64,000 nt of DNA from Hoyosella subflava DQS3-9A1 (GCF_000214175.1 NC_015564.1:1302001-1366000), one strand, 5' to 3'. Counted from the stretch's first letter, positions 22,717 through 32,886 are shown. The notes: generated by a model not told the origin, from the letters alone. A program made the numbers and translations.

Positions 22717-23727
22717 ATGGGGGACCGCGAACAGTCGGGCAACGTTCGGTTCAGGTCGCTGTACATGTTCGCGGCGGCATTGCTCGCACTGCTCGCCGCA
22801 CATGAGTGGATCGCCGGTCTGTTTGCCGGCAGTCCTCGGGTCCTCGCCGCGCTCACCGTGTTTGTTGCGGTCTTCGTGCAGGCGACGCCATTCCTGATCG
22901 TGGGAGTTCTGCTCAGCGCGAGCATTGCGACGTTCGCGTCTCCGCAAATCCTCCAGCGAATTTTGCCCCGTCAGCGGCACGCCGCGGTGGGAGCTGCCGG
23001 AATGGCCGGTCTGGCGCTGCCGGGCTGTGAATGTGGTTCAGTGCCTGTCGCGCGCCGCCTGATCGACCAAGGGGCTCCCAGTGCGGTCGCGCTGACCTTC
23101 ATGTTGTCGGCGCCCGCAATCAACCCTGTTGTCCTTGTATCGACTGCGGTGGCATTCACGGGGTATCCCGAGATGGTGGCAGCGCGATTCGCGGGCTCCC
23201 TCGCCACTGCGCTGATTGTTGGCTGGGTGTGGATGGCCATCGCCAAGCCCAACTGGATGAAAAGCGCACGCAGCGCAGCCGCCCCAGGATGCTCACACGA
23301 TGATCCCCGCGGGGGCCGTTTTCACACCTTCAGCTCTGCCGCTCGCCATGACCTCATTCAGGCAGGTGCCTTCCTCGCGCTTGGCGCCGCAATCGCAGCG
23401 GCTCTGCGGGTCTTCGTCCCCGACCGGGTCTACGACCACATCGCGGGGAACCTGCTGATTGGAGTGCTAGTGATGGCGGCGCTGGCCGTTCTGCTCGCAC
23501 TGTGTTCCGAAGCGGACGCGTTCGTCGCGGCAAGTCTGACGATGATGCCACTCTTGCCACGCCTAGTCTTTCTTGTTGTCGGGCCTGCCGTCGATGTGAA
23601 GCTCATTGCCATGCAAGCCGGCACGTTCGGCAAGGGGTTCGCTGGCCGATTCGCGCCGCTCACGTTCCTGATTGCGGTTATTTGCGGATGCGCAGCAGGT
23701 CTGGTGTTTCTCGGGGCTGACGCATGA
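22717..23727 (+). CDS. Permease of the DUF318 (UPF0718/ArsP-like) family
   Basis: 336 residues, about eight membrane helices. Each half carries the family pattern of conserved helix breaks; the N-terminal half has GLALPGCECGSVPVARRL and LTFMLSAPAINPVVLVSTAVAF, the C-terminal half LCSEADAFVAASL. Relatives are annotated as putative permeases, some for organo-arsenicals; the substrate here is unknown. ATG 22717 is used because the upstream frame overlaps ctaF and its terminator. It is coupled to the next gene by a 4-bp ATGA overlap. It is absent at this place in M. tuberculosis, where mmpS3 follows ctaF. Confidence 0.85.
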   Translation: MGDREQSGNVRFRSLYMFAAALLALLAAHEWIAGLFAGSPRVLAALTVFVAVFVQATPFLIVGVLLSASIATFASPQILQRILPRQRHAAVGAAGMAGLALPGCECGSVPVARRLIDQGAPSAVALTFMLSAPAINPVVLVSTAVAFTGYPEMVAARFAGSLATALIVGWVWMAIAKPNWMKSARSAAAPGCSHDDPRGGRFHTFSSAARHDLIQAGAFLALGAAIAAALRVFVPDRVYDHIAGNLLIGVLVMAALAVLLALCSEADAFVAASLTMMPLLPRLVFLVVGPAVDVKLIAMQAGTFGKGFAGRFAPLTFLIAVICGCAAGLVFLGADA

Positions 23728-24473
23728 CCCGAGAAATGCAGAACGCTTTACTTCTCTTGTTCGGTTGCGTGCTGATAAAGATCGTGGTCGCTGACGTGCA
23801 CGTAAGGTACGTTCGCGAAGATTTTGGACCGTTTCTATTAGCAAGCGGCGTGGTCGTCGCTGGATTGGCCCTTGCGGGCATGGTCCAGGATTTTCGTGCG
23901 CTTAGGCGTTCACACGACCAGACCAGCCCCAATGCTGGACGGGCAGGGCGGGCGGCATGGATGCTGGGCGCGCCGGTCCTTCTGCTCCTGTTCATTCTGC
24001 CGCCGCCCCTGGGCCCGGAAACGATGGCCTCGGCTAGCGGACCGGCGAAACAGGTATCGCTGCGAAGTGCACCGGCGATTGCTTTCGACCCGCTGCCGGA
24101 CGAACCGGCTCCGGCGCTGAACATTCTCGAGATCACGAGAAGGGCAGCATTCGATACCACCAGGAGCCTGAGTGGCCGGGAAGTAACGGTGACCGGGTTC
24201 TGGCTCGCTGCTTCTGAATCGCGTCCAGAGCCGTTATTGGGTCGTGTCAGCATCATTTGCTGCGCCGCAGACGCCAGGCTCGTGAGCGTCCGCTTGAGCG
24301 ACGTGCGCGGGACAATCCTCGAGGCAGCCAACGACCACGCGTGGTTCGAAGTACGCGGTGAAGTAACACCGGGCAGTGCGACCGCGTCGAATGGGTATGT
24401 GCCGCATCTGCGGGTCACGGGGGTCCGCGCTATCGAAGCACCGGCAAACACGTACGAATACCCGGGCGGGTGA
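23724..24473 (+). CDS. TIGR03943 family membrane protein
   Basis: 249 residues. Three N-terminal membrane helices (LLLFGCVLIKIVVADVHV; FGPFLLASGVVVAGLALAGMV; MLGAPVLLLLFILPPPLG) and a C-terminal extracytoplasmic domain (EVTVTGFWLAASESRPEPLLGRVSIICCAADARLVSV) with a Cys pair. TIGR03943 proteins are almost always paired with DUF318 permeases, as here (4-bp overlap), and are thought to form a two-part membrane complex. The transported substance is not known. Confidence 0.85.
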   Translation: MTREMQNALLLLFGCVLIKIVVADVHVRYVREDFGPFLLASGVVVAGLALAGMVQDFRALRRSHDQTSPNAGRAGRAAWMLGAPVLLLLFILPPPLGPETMASASGPAKQVSLRSAPAIAFDPLPDEPAPALNILEITRRAAFDTTRSLSGREVTVTGFWLAASESRPEPLLGRVSIICCAADARLVSVRLSDVRGTILEAANDHAWFEVRGEVTPGSATASNGYVPHLRVTGVRAIEAPANTYEYPGG

Positions 24474-24512
24474 GCCTCCGGCCAGCTGCGCGGAAACATC
24501 GAGGCAGACTCA

Positions 24513-24567
24513 CCCATAGCGGGACATACTCATAGGAAACGTCCTATGAGTATGTCCCGTTAGTGGG
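24513..24567. repeat. Very long inverted repeat between the permease pair and qcrB
   Basis: Core arms of 18 nt (24520-24537 cgggacatactcatagga; 24542-24559 its exact complement) flank a 4-nt loop aacg. With one G-T pair and one bulge the stem continues to 24513/24567, giving ~25 pairs. It is far longer than an ordinary terminator, and no T-run follows on either side. Confidence 0.85.
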
Positions 24568-24593
24568 GAAGGTGTGCAGGAGGGGCCACGCGA

Positions 24594-24624
24594 ACGGGGT
24601 CCCAGCGAATCGCTGGAACCCCGT
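24594..24624 (-). terminator. Hairpin downstream of qcrB
   Basis: 14-bp stem (acggggtcccagcg / cgctggaaccccgt, one wobble) and 3-nt loop, 20 nt past the qcrB stop. It probably ends the qcrCAB transcript. Confidence 0.7.
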
Positions 24625-24643
24625 TTACACGCGTGCTGCAGGC

Positions 24644-26293
24644 CTAGTGCTGGCCATTGCCACCATCGATGTTGCGCTGTTGTAGTTCGCGCAGAGCCCG
24701 TGCGTGCTCAACGTGCGCTTGATGCTCCGCACGTTCGAGGGCCTCGTGCTCGTCCTGCGGGTCGGCTACTAGCAGACCGCCGGAGCCCGGCTTGCCAGCA
24801 GAACCGAGCTGGTTCATCCGCTTCGGGACAGCTGCGCCCTGGTAGGGGAGCGGGATCGGATGGCCGTGCTCGTCCACCGGTCCTAGCGGCTGATGCAATT
24901 CGATGTACTCGCCGTGGGGGAGCCTCGTGATGATGCCGGTCTCGATACCGTGCTCGAGAACCTTGCGATCGGAACGCTGCAGGCCGAGGCACCAGCGGTA
25001 CGCGATGATGTACGCCAGCGGGGGCAGAACGACCATACCGATACGACCAGCCCACGTCGTCGCATTGAGCGAGATGTGGAACTTGAACGCGATGATGTCG
25101 TTCATAGCCATCAGGAACAGCACCAGGTAGAACGCCAGGGCCATGGCACCGAGCGCGGTGCGGACCGGGACGTCACGTGGACGCTGTAGCAGGTTGTGGT
25201 GGACGTCGTCCTTCGTGAGCTTCGCCTCGATGAACGGGTATGTGAAGAGCAGCGCGAACACGACACCCAGAATCACGGCAACCCAGACAACCGACGGGAT
25301 CATGTAATTCCCGAGATAGATATCCCACCCTGGGAAGATGCGCGCCATTCCTTCGGTGAAGAACATGTAGAAGTCAGGCTGCGAACCCGCAGAGATTTGC
25401 GACGGGTTGTACGGGCCGAGATTCCAGATCGGGTTGATCTGCAGCAGTCCGCCCATGAGTGCCAGGATTCCGAAGATCACCGCGAAGAAGCCGCCAGCCT
25501 TCACACCGAAGACGGGGAGTACGCGGACGCCAACGACGTTGTTCTCTGTGCGCCCAGGGCCGGGGAATTGAGTGTGCTTCTGGTACCACACGAGCGCGAG
25601 GTGCGCCGCGATGAGCGCCAGCAGAATGCCGGGAAGCAACAGAATATGCAGGACGTACGCGCGCGGAATGATCAGTTCACCAGGGAAGTCCCCGCCGAAT
25701 GCCAGCCAATGGATCCACGTACCAACCACAGGCAGCGAAAGCATGATCGCCGAGGTGATACGAAGACCGGTGCCGGACAGCAGGTCGTCAGGGAGGGTGT
25801 AGCCGAGGAAGCCCTCAGCAATGGTGAGAACCAAGATCAGCGAGCCGATTACCCAGTTCGCTTCACGCGGCTTACGGAAACCGCCCGTGAAGAAGATCCG
25901 GAGAAGGTGCATGATGATCGATGCTGCGAACAGCAGAGCGGCCCAGTGATGCAGCTGCCTGACGAAGAGCCCACCGCGCACCTCAAAGGAAAGGTTCAGC
26001 GTGGTTTCGTAGGCTTTCGACATCTCAACGCCGCGCATCGGCTGGTAGACACCCTCGTAGGCGATGTGCGCCATGGAGGGGTCGAAGAACAGCGTCAGGT
26101 AAACGCCGGAGATCAGAAGGATGATGAAGCTGTAGAGCGCCACCTCACCAAGCAGGAATGACCAGTGGGTGGGGAACACCTTGTTCATCTGCCGCCGCAT
26201 ACCAGCAGCCATGCGGTAGCGGTCATCCATGTCGCCAGCGGCACGGTTCGCTTCGGCTGTACTGCGCGCCTTGAGCGCTTGACTCATGCTCAT
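24644..26293 (-). CDS. qcrB: Cytochrome bc1 complex cytochrome b subunit
   Basis: Membrane subunit holding both b hemes and the quinol sites of the menaquinol:cytochrome c reductase; 549 residues. Heme-ligand regions are visible ([45 protein letters not shown]) and the quinol-oxidation loop has PDFYMFF where classic cytochrome b has PEWY. The long C-terminal extension (from about 420, ending in Glu/His-rich [19 protein letters not shown]) is actinobacterial. ATG 26293 overlaps the qcrA stop (ATGA). Confidence 0.97.
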   Translation of the reverse strand: MSMSQALKARSTAEANRAAGDMDDRYRMAAGMRRQMNKVFPTHWSFLLGEVALYSFIILLISGVYLTLFFDPSMAHIAYEGVYQPMRGVEMSKAYETTLNLSFEVRGGLFVRQLHHWAALLFAASIIMHLLRIFFTGGFRKPREANWVIGSLILVLTIAEGFLGYTLPDDLLSGTGLRITSAIMLSLPVVGTWIHWLAFGGDFPGELIIPRAYVLHILLLPGILLALIAAHLALVWYQKHTQFPGPGRTENNVVGVRVLPVFGVKAGGFFAVIFGILALMGGLLQINPIWNLGPYNPSQISAGSQPDFYMFFTEGMARIFPGWDIYLGNYMIPSVVWVAVILGVVFALLFTYPFIEAKLTKDDVHHNLLQRPRDVPVRTALGAMALAFYLVLFLMAMNDIIAFKFHISLNATTWAGRIGMVVLPPLAYIIAYRWCLGLQRSDRKVLEHGIETGIITRLPHGEYIELHQPLGPVDEHGHPIPLPYQGAAVPKRMNQLGSAGKPGSGGLLVADPQDEHEALERAEHQAHVEHARALRELQQRNIDGGNGQH

Positions 26294-27438
26294 GATTCCA
26301 GATTCCTGTAGCCAGGCCGTTCCCAGAACGCTGGGCCGAGCGGTTCGATGAAGTCGCCGTTAGCGACCATATAGCCCTCTTCGTTCACTGTGATGGGCAG
26401 CTGCGGAAGAGCACGGGTAGCTGGCCCGAAGACCGGCTTGGCGTACTGCATCACGTCGAACTGTGACTGGTGGCAGGGGCACAGGATCCGCTGTGTCTGC
26501 TGTTCATAGAGCGACGTTGGGCACGCGAGGTGGGTGCAGATCTTCGAGTATGCGAAGAAATTTCCGTAGTTGAATGTTTCCTGACCCTCGCGTCGGACCG
26601 CGCGGTTGGCGTCCTCGGCGCGCAAATGGATCAACATAACTGCAGAATACTCGTGCCGGAACGACTTGAGCAGCGCGTCGTGATCTCCCCGCCATGATTC
26701 CTTGAATGGAAACACAGTTTCCATACCGCCGGCGTCGATGTCTTCGGGACGAATTAGCGCGACGTCAGTGATGCGCCCGGTGTCGCGGCGCAGGTAAATA
26801 GTTTCGCCCGGATAGTCGGGCGTCCACAACGATCGCCACAGCGCGGAGTCGTCCCGGTCCGCCCAGGGGTTCTTGACCATGCCGCCGACAAGCCCGACCG
26901 GAGCCGCCACCGCGAAGGCGCCGATCCCGAAGGCCGCGCTCCACTTGATCATGCCGCGGCGGCCGATCGTGGACGTGTCGTACGCATCGCGGAGCAGCGC
27001 GACTGTCGTTCTCTGATCGACTTCCTCTGACGGCCCATCGTGCCGCTGCTGGACCGCGATCTCCTCGGGGATCATCTTCTTTGCGATCAGCACGACCGCG
27101 ATTCCGATGCTGAGGATCGATAGGCCGAAGGTCAGACCATATAGCGGCGTGGTCAGGCTGTAGAGCGCGTATCCTTCTTCCCCGACCGTGCGATACTCCC
27201 ACGGCCAGAACACGAAGATAGCGACGAAGGCGAGACCCGAGAGACCAGCTAGCGCGAACCAGAATGCGATCTGGCGTTCAGCGCGCTTCTCAGCCTTGGA
27301 ACCTTTGATGGGCCAACGGTTGCGCCGGTAGATAACATCAACATCATCCAGGTTGGCGCCGAGCTTCGCGAGCTCGTCCTGGCTCATGTTGGCCAGTTCC
27401 TCCGGCGTGGGGTTCTGCTTTGGATCCCCGCTGCTCAT
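26290..27438 (-). CDS. qcrA: Cytochrome bc1 complex Rieske iron-sulfur subunit
   Basis: 382 residues. Three N-terminal membrane helices (actinobacterial type) precede a Rieske [2Fe-2S] domain with ligands in CTHLACP and CPCHQSQFD. It passes electrons from menaquinol to the QcrC hemes. ATG 27438 gives a 4-bp ATGA overlap with the qcrC stop; the frame up to 27495 lies inside qcrC and is not used. Confidence 0.96.
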   Translation of the reverse strand: MSSGDPKQNPTPEELANMSQDELAKLGANLDDVDVIYRRNRWPIKGSKAEKRAERQIAFWFALAGLSGLAFVAIFVFWPWEYRTVGEEGYALYSLTTPLYGLTFGLSILSIGIAVVLIAKKMIPEEIAVQQRHDGPSEEVDQRTTVALLRDAYDTSTIGRRGMIKWSAAFGIGAFAVAAPVGLVGGMVKNPWADRDDSALWRSLWTPDYPGETIYLRRDTGRITDVALIRPEDIDAGGMETVFPFKESWRGDHDALLKSFRHEYSAVMLIHLRAEDANRAVRREGQETFNYGNFFAYSKICTHLACPTSLYEQQTQRILCPCHQSQFDVMQYAKPVFGPATRALPQLPITVNEEGYMVANGDFIEPLGPAFWERPGYRNLES

Positions 27439-28322
27439 GACCTTGCTCCGATCCACATTGCGGCGCCGATAACTACTGCTGTTCCGAGGACCCACATCGT
27501 TACACCCTCAGAGACTGGGCCGAAGCCGCCGAGCCCATATCCACCAGGGTTGCGTGGCTCGTTGACGGCCTTGACGTACGCGATGATGTCGCGCTTGTCC
27601 TCAGGCGACAGTTGGCGGTCGGAGAACACAGGCATGTTCTGCGGGCCAGTCAGCATCGCTGTGTAGATATCGGGTTCCGGCACACCGACGAGTTCAGGTG
27701 CCCATTTTCCGGCAGACAGGGCGCCGCCCTGGCCGGTGAAGTTGTGACATGACGCGCAGTTCTGGCGGAAGAGTTCGCCACCGCGCGCGGGGTCGTTGCC
27801 GCGCAGCGAGGCCGTTGCGACTTCGCCATCGGCATCACGTGGGACGATTGGGCCCCCGCCGTTGGCCTGGATGTACGCGCCAAGTGCGTCAATCTGACGA
27901 GCCTCGAACTTGGCAGGCTTGCGCAGCGCCTGCGCCTCGTTGCGCATCGCGGGCATGCGGCCGGATGCGACCTGGAAGTAGACGGAAGCTTCGCCGACAC
28001 CAATGAGGCTCGGGCCACGGTCAGGCACGCCCTGCAGGTTCACGCCGTGGCAGGTGACACAGGACGTGTCATACAGCTGCTTTCCTTCGCGAATCAGAGC
28101 GGCACTGTCTTCCTGGGCTGTAGCGATCTGTGGTTCAGGAGTGATCGCGGCGGCGATGACACCCGCGCCGACAAGACCCATCAAGAGCATTACTGCTCCG
28201 GCGGCGCGCCTGCGCAACTTACGTGCGCGGCGCTGCTGGCGCGGCGAGTTTCCGGGCGACTTCTCGGGAACGCCCGGTGCACCGCCGAAGTCGTCGGCTG
28301 TGGGTGGTGGAGATGAGCTCAT
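27435..28322 (-). CDS. qcrC: Cytochrome bc1 complex diheme cytochrome c subunit
   Basis: 295 residues. A basic N-terminus and membrane anchor ([17 protein letters not shown]) are followed by two c-type heme sites, CVTCH and CASCH, each with a distal Met region, and a C-terminal membrane helix ([20 protein letters not shown]). In actinobacteria this cytochrome cc replaces soluble cytochrome c and contacts CtaC in the supercomplex. ATG 28322 follows ccaaaggga. It heads qcrC-qcrA-qcrB, 61 nt after ctaE. Confidence 0.97.
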   Translation of the reverse strand: MSSSPPPTADDFGGAPGVPEKSPGNSPRQQRRARKLRRRAAGAVMLLMGLVGAGVIAAAITPEPQIATAQEDSAALIREGKQLYDTSCVTCHGVNLQGVPDRGPSLIGVGEASVYFQVASGRMPAMRNEAQALRKPAKFEARQIDALGAYIQANGGGPIVPRDADGEVATASLRGNDPARGGELFRQNCASCHNFTGQGGALSAGKWAPELVGVPEPDIYTAMLTGPQNMPVFSDRQLSPEDKRDIIAYVKAVNEPRNPGGYGLGGFGPVSEGVTMWVLGTAVVIGAAMWIGARS

Positions 28323-28383
28323 CGAGATCCCTTTGGTATCGGGGGACGGGCTGGACGGGGCTGGTCTTTCGGCATTTCGGTGA

Positions 28384-28992
28384 CTATTGAATGAAGTAGA
28401 TCGTCGCGAAGAGTGCGATCCACACGATGTCGACGAAGTGCCAGTAGTACGAGACGACGATCGCTGCGGTGGCTTGCGATGGCGTGAACTTACTCATTTT
28501 TGTGCGCGCGATGATGTAGAGGAACGCGATGAGACCGCCGATGACGTGCAGGCCGTGGAAGCCCGTCGCCATGAAGAACACCGAGCCGTAGACGCTGCTT
28601 GACAGGGTCGTTCCCTCATGGACGAGCTCGTAGTACTCGTAGCCCTGTCCAATGACGAAGAACAAGCCCATGAAGAAGCTGATCAGATACCAGCGCCGTA
28701 GGCCGTATACGTCGCCCCGCTCGGCTGCGAACACGCCGTACTGGCAGGTGAACGAGGATGCCACCAGGACGACAGTGATCGTCAGCGCGAAAGGAATGTT
28801 GAGGTGCGTGGGTGGTGGTGGCCACTCCGTAGCCTGGGCACGCGATACGAAGTACATCGCGAACAAGCCCGCGAAGAACATGAGCTCGCTGGACAACCAG
28901 ACGATAGTGCCCACGCTGACCATGTTGGGGCGGTTCAGCGAGTGCACACGCTGTGTGATTGCCGTTCCTGAGGTCCCTACTGCGCTCGTCAC
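28384..28992 (-). CDS. ctaE: Cytochrome c oxidase subunit III
   Basis: 202 residues, about five membrane helices ([97 protein letters not shown]). The start is GTG 28992 ([20 protein letters not shown]), matching mycobacterial CtaE exactly in register; the open frame up to 29271 is unrelated. It lies upstream of qcrCAB on the same strand and is probably co-transcribed with it. Confidence 0.96.
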   Translation of the reverse strand: MTSAVGTSGTAITQRVHSLNRPNMVSVGTIVWLSSELMFFAGLFAMYFVSRAQATEWPPPPTHLNIPFALTITVVLVASSFTCQYGVFAAERGDVYGLRRWYLISFFMGLFFVIGQGYEYYELVHEGTTLSSSVYGSVFFMATGFHGLHVIGGLIAFLYIIARTKMSKFTPSQATAAIVVSYYWHFVDIVWIALFATIYFIQ

Positions 28993-29212
28993 AATTGGAA
29001 GTATGACGCCCCGTCGTAAGAAACGTGCAGCCGGGTCCGGTATTTCGTTTCGAGCGCGGGTGTTTCCCCAGGTCGCGGTTGTTTTGGCGGCTCGCTGGTA
29101 GTGTCTCTCGGAGTGTCGCGCCTCGTAAAGCATGTGTCCGATCACCGCTAATAGGGCGGGAAAGGCGGCACGTGCCGACGGGTGACGGCCGGACGCGGAC
29201 AGGAGATGCACT

Positions 29213-29671
29213 ATGTGGCAGTGGATGCGCAGTGCTCGGTTACGCAACTGGCTGACGGCGCGTAGGACCACGGAGGAACTAGAGCCAGGGCGAGCGGATC
29301 TTGTGGTTGTCGCGGAAGCTTTTAACCCCTCCGAGTCGTGCAGTGGCGTACTGGCCAGGGCGAGCTCGACGCATCCGGTGTGGCGTGCGACGGACGCGGC
29401 GGTTCTTCGCCATCATCTGGCTTTCCGCGGGAACGCCCAGCAGGCGGCTCAGATTGCCGCGATTGATGGATATTCAGTGGCGGTCGCAGCGCCTTACCTG
29501 TCACCGTCGAGGCCTGCCCCCGAAGATGGCGATGAATTGATCGTGCTGCAGCGTGTGCAGAAGCTGTCGGCCCTCTCGTGCGCGCAAGAAGCTTCCAGGA
29601 TGGCGAGTCTTGCGTCGCGCCTCGGTGGACAGTGCTACGGATGGGACGCCCTCCAGCCGCTCCATGAGTAG
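29213..29671 (+). CDS. Conserved hypothetical protein, possibly RraB-like
   Basis: 152 residues, soluble, no signal. ATG 29213 follows acaggagatgcact, a clear ribosome-binding site. The N-terminus is basic ([19 protein letters not shown]); the C-terminal half ([19 protein letters not shown], then [19 protein letters not shown]) resembles the way RNase E inhibitor RraB proteins end (helix, then a GG..YGW pattern), but this is weak, by-eye resemblance. It lies between ctaE (divergent) and trpD (same strand, 59 nt). Function unknown. Confidence 0.65.
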   Translation: MWQWMRSARLRNWLTARRTTEELEPGRADLVVVAEAFNPSESCSGVLARASSTHPVWRATDAAVLRHHLAFRGNAQQAAQIAAIDGYSVAVAAPYLSPSRPAPEDGDELIVLQRVQKLSALSCAQEASRMASLASRLGGQCYGWDALQPLHE

Positions 29672-29730
29672 CGGCGCTGGGTACTAGGATCGGCTGGACT
29701 CTGAAATTGATCGGCAAGAGAGGCTTCGTT

Positions 29731-30786
29731 GTGACGTCTGGTGATGCTCAGTTCAGCTGGCCGCTAGTTCTCGGGGCGCTAACCGAGGGGCAGGATCTTT
29801 CCTCGGCCGCCACAGGCTGGGCAATGAACGAGATCATGTCGGACGAAGCGACTCCGGCGCAGATTGCGGCATTCGGTGTCGCCCTCAAGATGAAGGGCCC
29901 TACGGCCGAGGAACTCGGTGGCCTCGCTGATGTGATGCTGTCACATGCACGCTCGGTCCCGGTGAGTCCCGAGGCCGTCGACGTAGTGGGCACCGGCGGT
30001 GATCGTTCTCATACCGTGAACATCTCGACAATGTCCTCGATCGTGGTCGCCGCGGCCGGGGTACGGGTAGTCAAGCACGGGAACCGGGCGGCATCGTCGC
30101 GCAGCGGTGGAGCGGACGTACTTGAGGCTCTCGGCGTGCGGATCGACCTCGGGCCAGAAGCGGTTGCGCGTTGCGTGGATGAAGTAGGGATCGGGTTCTG
30201 CTTCGCACCCGTCTTCCACCCGGCTTTGCGGTTTGCCGCTGCTCCGCGGAAAGAAATCGGTATCCCGACGGCGTTCAACGTTCTGGGGCCGCTGACGAAT
30301 CCTGCGCGCCCTCGTGCGGGCCTCGTTGGCTGTGCTTTCCCGTCGCTCGCTCCCGTGGTGGCCCAGGTGTTCGCCAATAGGGGACATTCCGCGCTCGTTG
30401 TGCGCGGCGACGATGGGCTCGACGAAATCACCACCAGCACAACCACCACAGTGCACGCAGTAGCGGATGGCGCGGTGACGACGACCACCTTCGATCCACG
30501 GTCCGTGGGTATTCCTTACTCGGACCCGGGGGCGTTGAAGGGCGGCGACGCCGAGGAGAACGCGCAGATTGCCCGATCGGTTCTCGCTGGGGAGCAAGGG
30601 CCTGTACGTGATGCCGTGATCCTCAACTCAGCAGCGGCGATAGCTGCGTTCAGGGGAGTCGGCGACAAGGAACTCACGGACGCGATCGCTTCAGGCGTAG
30701 AGCAGGCAGCGAGCGCGATCGATACAGGGGCCGCAGCGGATTTGCTCGCGCGCTGGGCGGAACTCACGCACCGGATCACCGGGTAG
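29731..30786 (+). CDS. trpD: Anthranilate phosphoribosyltransferase
   Basis: Second step of tryptophan synthesis: joins anthranilate to PRPP. 351 residues. PRPP-binding [14 protein letters not shown], the [21 protein letters not shown] segment and [13 protein letters not shown] are all intact. GTG 29731 follows agagagg; the frame from 29707 adds only 8 residues. No other trp gene is adjacent, as in mycobacteria. The stop is 2 nt from the convergent AsnC-type gene. Confidence 0.96.
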   Translation: MTSGDAQFSWPLVLGALTEGQDLSSAATGWAMNEIMSDEATPAQIAAFGVALKMKGPTAEELGGLADVMLSHARSVPVSPEAVDVVGTGGDRSHTVNISTMSSIVVAAAGVRVVKHGNRAASSRSGGADVLEALGVRIDLGPEAVARCVDEVGIGFCFAPVFHPALRFAAAPRKEIGIPTAFNVLGPLTNPARPRAGLVGCAFPSLAPVVAQVFANRGHSALVVRGDDGLDEITTSTTTTVHAVADGAVTTTTFDPRSVGIPYSDPGALKGGDAEENAQIARSVLAGEQGPVRDAVILNSAAAIAAFRGVGDKELTDAIASGVEQAASAIDTGAAADLLARWAELTHRITG

Positions 30787-30788
30787 GT

Positions 30789-31064
30789 TTATTCTCCGAT
30801 CGAAAAGCCGGCCTCGACATCAGCACGCGCGTAAGACTTGAATGCAATGTGCGTGCGGGTCGTTCGTACTCCCGCAACTTTGGCGATCCGTTCGGTGACA
30901 ACATGCGCGATGTCTTCGTGACTGCGCACACGGATGATCGCGATTAGGTCGATGTCGCCGGCGCATGAATATACCTCGGTCACGCCTGGTAGGTCGGCAA
31001 CTTCCTGGGCGGTCTCCGGGATGCTATGAGCATCGGCGTGGATGTGAACGATGACGGTGATCAT
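30789..31064 (-). CDS. Lrp/AsnC ligand-binding (RAM) domain protein
   Basis: 91 residues: a stand-alone RAM/ACT-like effector domain (MITVIVHIHADAHSIPETAQ ... GVTEVYSCAGDIDLIAIIRV) with no DNA-binding helix-turn-helix. Such SraA-like proteins bind amino acids and may modulate full-length Lrp regulators. ATG 31064 is chosen because TACAGT lies 6 nt upstream (leaderless) and the upstream frame to 31220 lies over the neighbouring gene. The ligand is unknown; tryptophan or a branched-chain amino acid is a guess. Confidence 0.85.
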   Translation of the reverse strand: MITVIVHIHADAHSIPETAQEVADLPGVTEVYSCAGDIDLIAIIRVRSHEDIAHVVTERIAKVAGVRTTRTHIAFKSYARADVEAGFSIGE

Positions 31065-31107
31065 CCGCTGACTGTATCGCTCAGCGTGGTGCTCGGGCCC
31101 GCATGGG

Positions 31108-32874
31108 TTAACCGATGAGTGAGTGGGCCTCGCGGGCACTCGATCGGGCCCGCTTGCACCACGCGAGATGCTTGCCCGCACCGTGGGCGGGCTCGCAGTA
31201 GCCGTGCGTTGTCCGCACAATTCGCGCGCCAGGCTCGCTCAGCCACTTAATGAGCAGTCCCACCTCTTCAGGATGCGTGCCGCTTAGTGGTGTTCCGTCA
31301 GGCAGCACGGTTTCCGCGGTGTGCGTCAACAAGTCGACTAGCTGTAACGGTGACGAGCCGCGGGGCGCACGGCCTGCCGCCGCGAGACGTCCATGGCGGA
31401 TGATCGCGAGCTCCCAGCCGCCGCGACCATCGGGCCGCCCCGCCACGATCTCCTCGATCGAGGTAAGGGCCGACATACGATGACTGCGGTGCAACGCAAG
31501 CCCTAAGTGTGCGGCCCTGTCACGTAGCCGGGCAGCGGTTTCGAACTTCTCATCAACAGCGAGCTGGGCAATCCTGTTCTGCAGTTCAGTGAGGGGGTCA
31601 TCACGCATCCCTGCGAGCACTTCCGCAACCCGAAGTGCGGTGGCGCGGTATGCGGTGGCAGCGAGCAGACCATCCCTGGCTGCTGGGCAGCCGCCGACGG
31701 GGGCGGGGGGACAGTGCGAGCCGTGAAGATCACGTTCCGTAAGTCGACGAGTGCAGGTTCGCAGGCCCGCACTCTCCGCGAGAGTGTGTGCCGCATCTGT
31801 CGCGGTACCTCGGTTCGGGAACGGGCCGACCGATTGGGAATGTGGCGTCCGCGTCACGGATAGTCGCGGGAATGGCTCGTCCGTCAGCGTGACCCACCAC
31901 GCGCGCTGCGGCCACTTCGACTTCCGGTTATATGGAGGCGCGTGAGCGGCAAGTAACCGCAACTCGCGTACCCCGGCTTCAAGGGGGATGGAACAGGCGA
32001 CGTGATCGACGCCTTCCGCGAGTGCCACCATTTCCCGCATGCGGGTCCGCTGCTCCGACCCAGTGAAGTAGGACCGAACCCGAGCGCGAAGGTTGGTGGC
32101 GGTTCCGACATAGAGCGCTTCGTTCGACGGTCCGCGGAAGATATAGACGCCTGGCGTTTCCGGGAGGTGGCGGGCAAGGTCGCGTTTCTCGCGCACAACT
32201 GAGGGGACTGATGGGTAGTACTCCGTCAGTTCCCCAAGGCTATGGATCCCTTTATTACCGACCCGCTCGAATAGAGCGTGCAGAACGTCTACTGTCGCCC
32301 GGGCGTCGTCGAGGGCCCTGTGAGTGGGACGGTGTGGAACGCGAAACAGGTCGGCCAGCGCAGAGAGTTTGACGGATGGCGCCTCGTCTTTGGACAGGAT
32401 CCTCCGGGCGAGTTTGACAGTGCATACAGGTCGAGGGAACGACCAGGCTAGGTCACAGCGCTGCGCAGCCGCCTTGAGGAAGCTCATGTCGAAACCGGCG
32501 TTGTGAGCAACCAGGACGGTGCCCCGCGCGAACTCAAGAAAGCCGGGCATCACCTCGCGGATCGTCGGCGCTTGGTAGATCATCGCGGACGTGATGCCAG
32601 TTATCTGGACGACGTAGGGCGGAATGTCCCGCTCCGGATTGACCAGCGTCGCGAACTCGCCAAGCACCTCGCCGCCCTGAATTTTGACTGCACCGATTTC
32701 CGTTATCCGGTCACTGTCGGAGCTGCCGCCAGTAGTCTCGAGATCCACGACGACGAAGGTGATGTCACGCAACGTCGTTCCAAGTTCTTCAAAACTCAGC
32801 TGCGTTCCGCCGTCGCCGGATGCGATCGAGGCGGGGCTCTGGCGACTTGGCGCGAAGGTGGAAACCGGACTCAC
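31108..32874 (-). CDS. DEDDh exonuclease fused to a UvrC-like GIY-YIG endonuclease
   Basis: 588 residues, counterpart of Rv2191. Residues ~35-205 form a DnaQ-type 3'-5' exonuclease (FVVVDLETTGG, AHNAGFDMSFL, HRALDDARATVDVL). From ~230 a GIY-YIG nuclease (PETPGVYIFRG, ALYVGTATNLRARVRSYF), a Cys-containing region and a UVR helix pair (LQNRIAQLAVDEKFETAARLRDRA) resemble the N-terminal half of UvrC or the endonuclease Cho. Probably DNA repair or end processing; the exact substrate is unknown. GTG 32874 is leaderless-type (TAATCT, 6-nt spacer) with an inverted repeat over the promoter. Confidence 0.92.
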   Translation of the reverse strand: MSPVSTFAPSRQSPASIASGDGGTQLSFEELGTTLRDITFVVVDLETTGGSSDSDRITEIGAVKIQGGEVLGEFATLVNPERDIPPYVVQITGITSAMIYQAPTIREVMPGFLEFARGTVLVAHNAGFDMSFLKAAAQRCDLAWSFPRPVCTVKLARRILSKDEAPSVKLSALADLFRVPHRPTHRALDDARATVDVLHALFERVGNKGIHSLGELTEYYPSVPSVVREKRDLARHLPETPGVYIFRGPSNEALYVGTATNLRARVRSYFTGSEQRTRMREMVALAEGVDHVACSIPLEAGVRELRLLAAHAPPYNRKSKWPQRAWWVTLTDEPFPRLSVTRTPHSQSVGPFPNRGTATDAAHTLAESAGLRTCTRRLTERDLHGSHCPPAPVGGCPAARDGLLAATAYRATALRVAEVLAGMRDDPLTELQNRIAQLAVDEKFETAARLRDRAAHLGLALHRSHRMSALTSIEEIVAGRPDGRGGWELAIIRHGRLAAAGRAPRGSSPLQLVDLLTHTAETVLPDGTPLSGTHPEEVGLLIKWLSEPGARIVRTTHGYCEPAHGAGKHLAWCKRARSSAREAHSLIG

Positions 32875-32886
32875 GCGGTCAGATTA

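Noticed and set aside
25196-26161. 321-codon plus-strand frame opposite qcrB
   Set aside because: Antisense shadow of the strongly conserved qcrB, with charged, low-information sequence.
28993-29271. Extension of the ctaE frame
   Set aside because: GTG 28992 aligns exactly with mycobacterial CtaE. The upstream residues are unrelated and lie in the promoter region.
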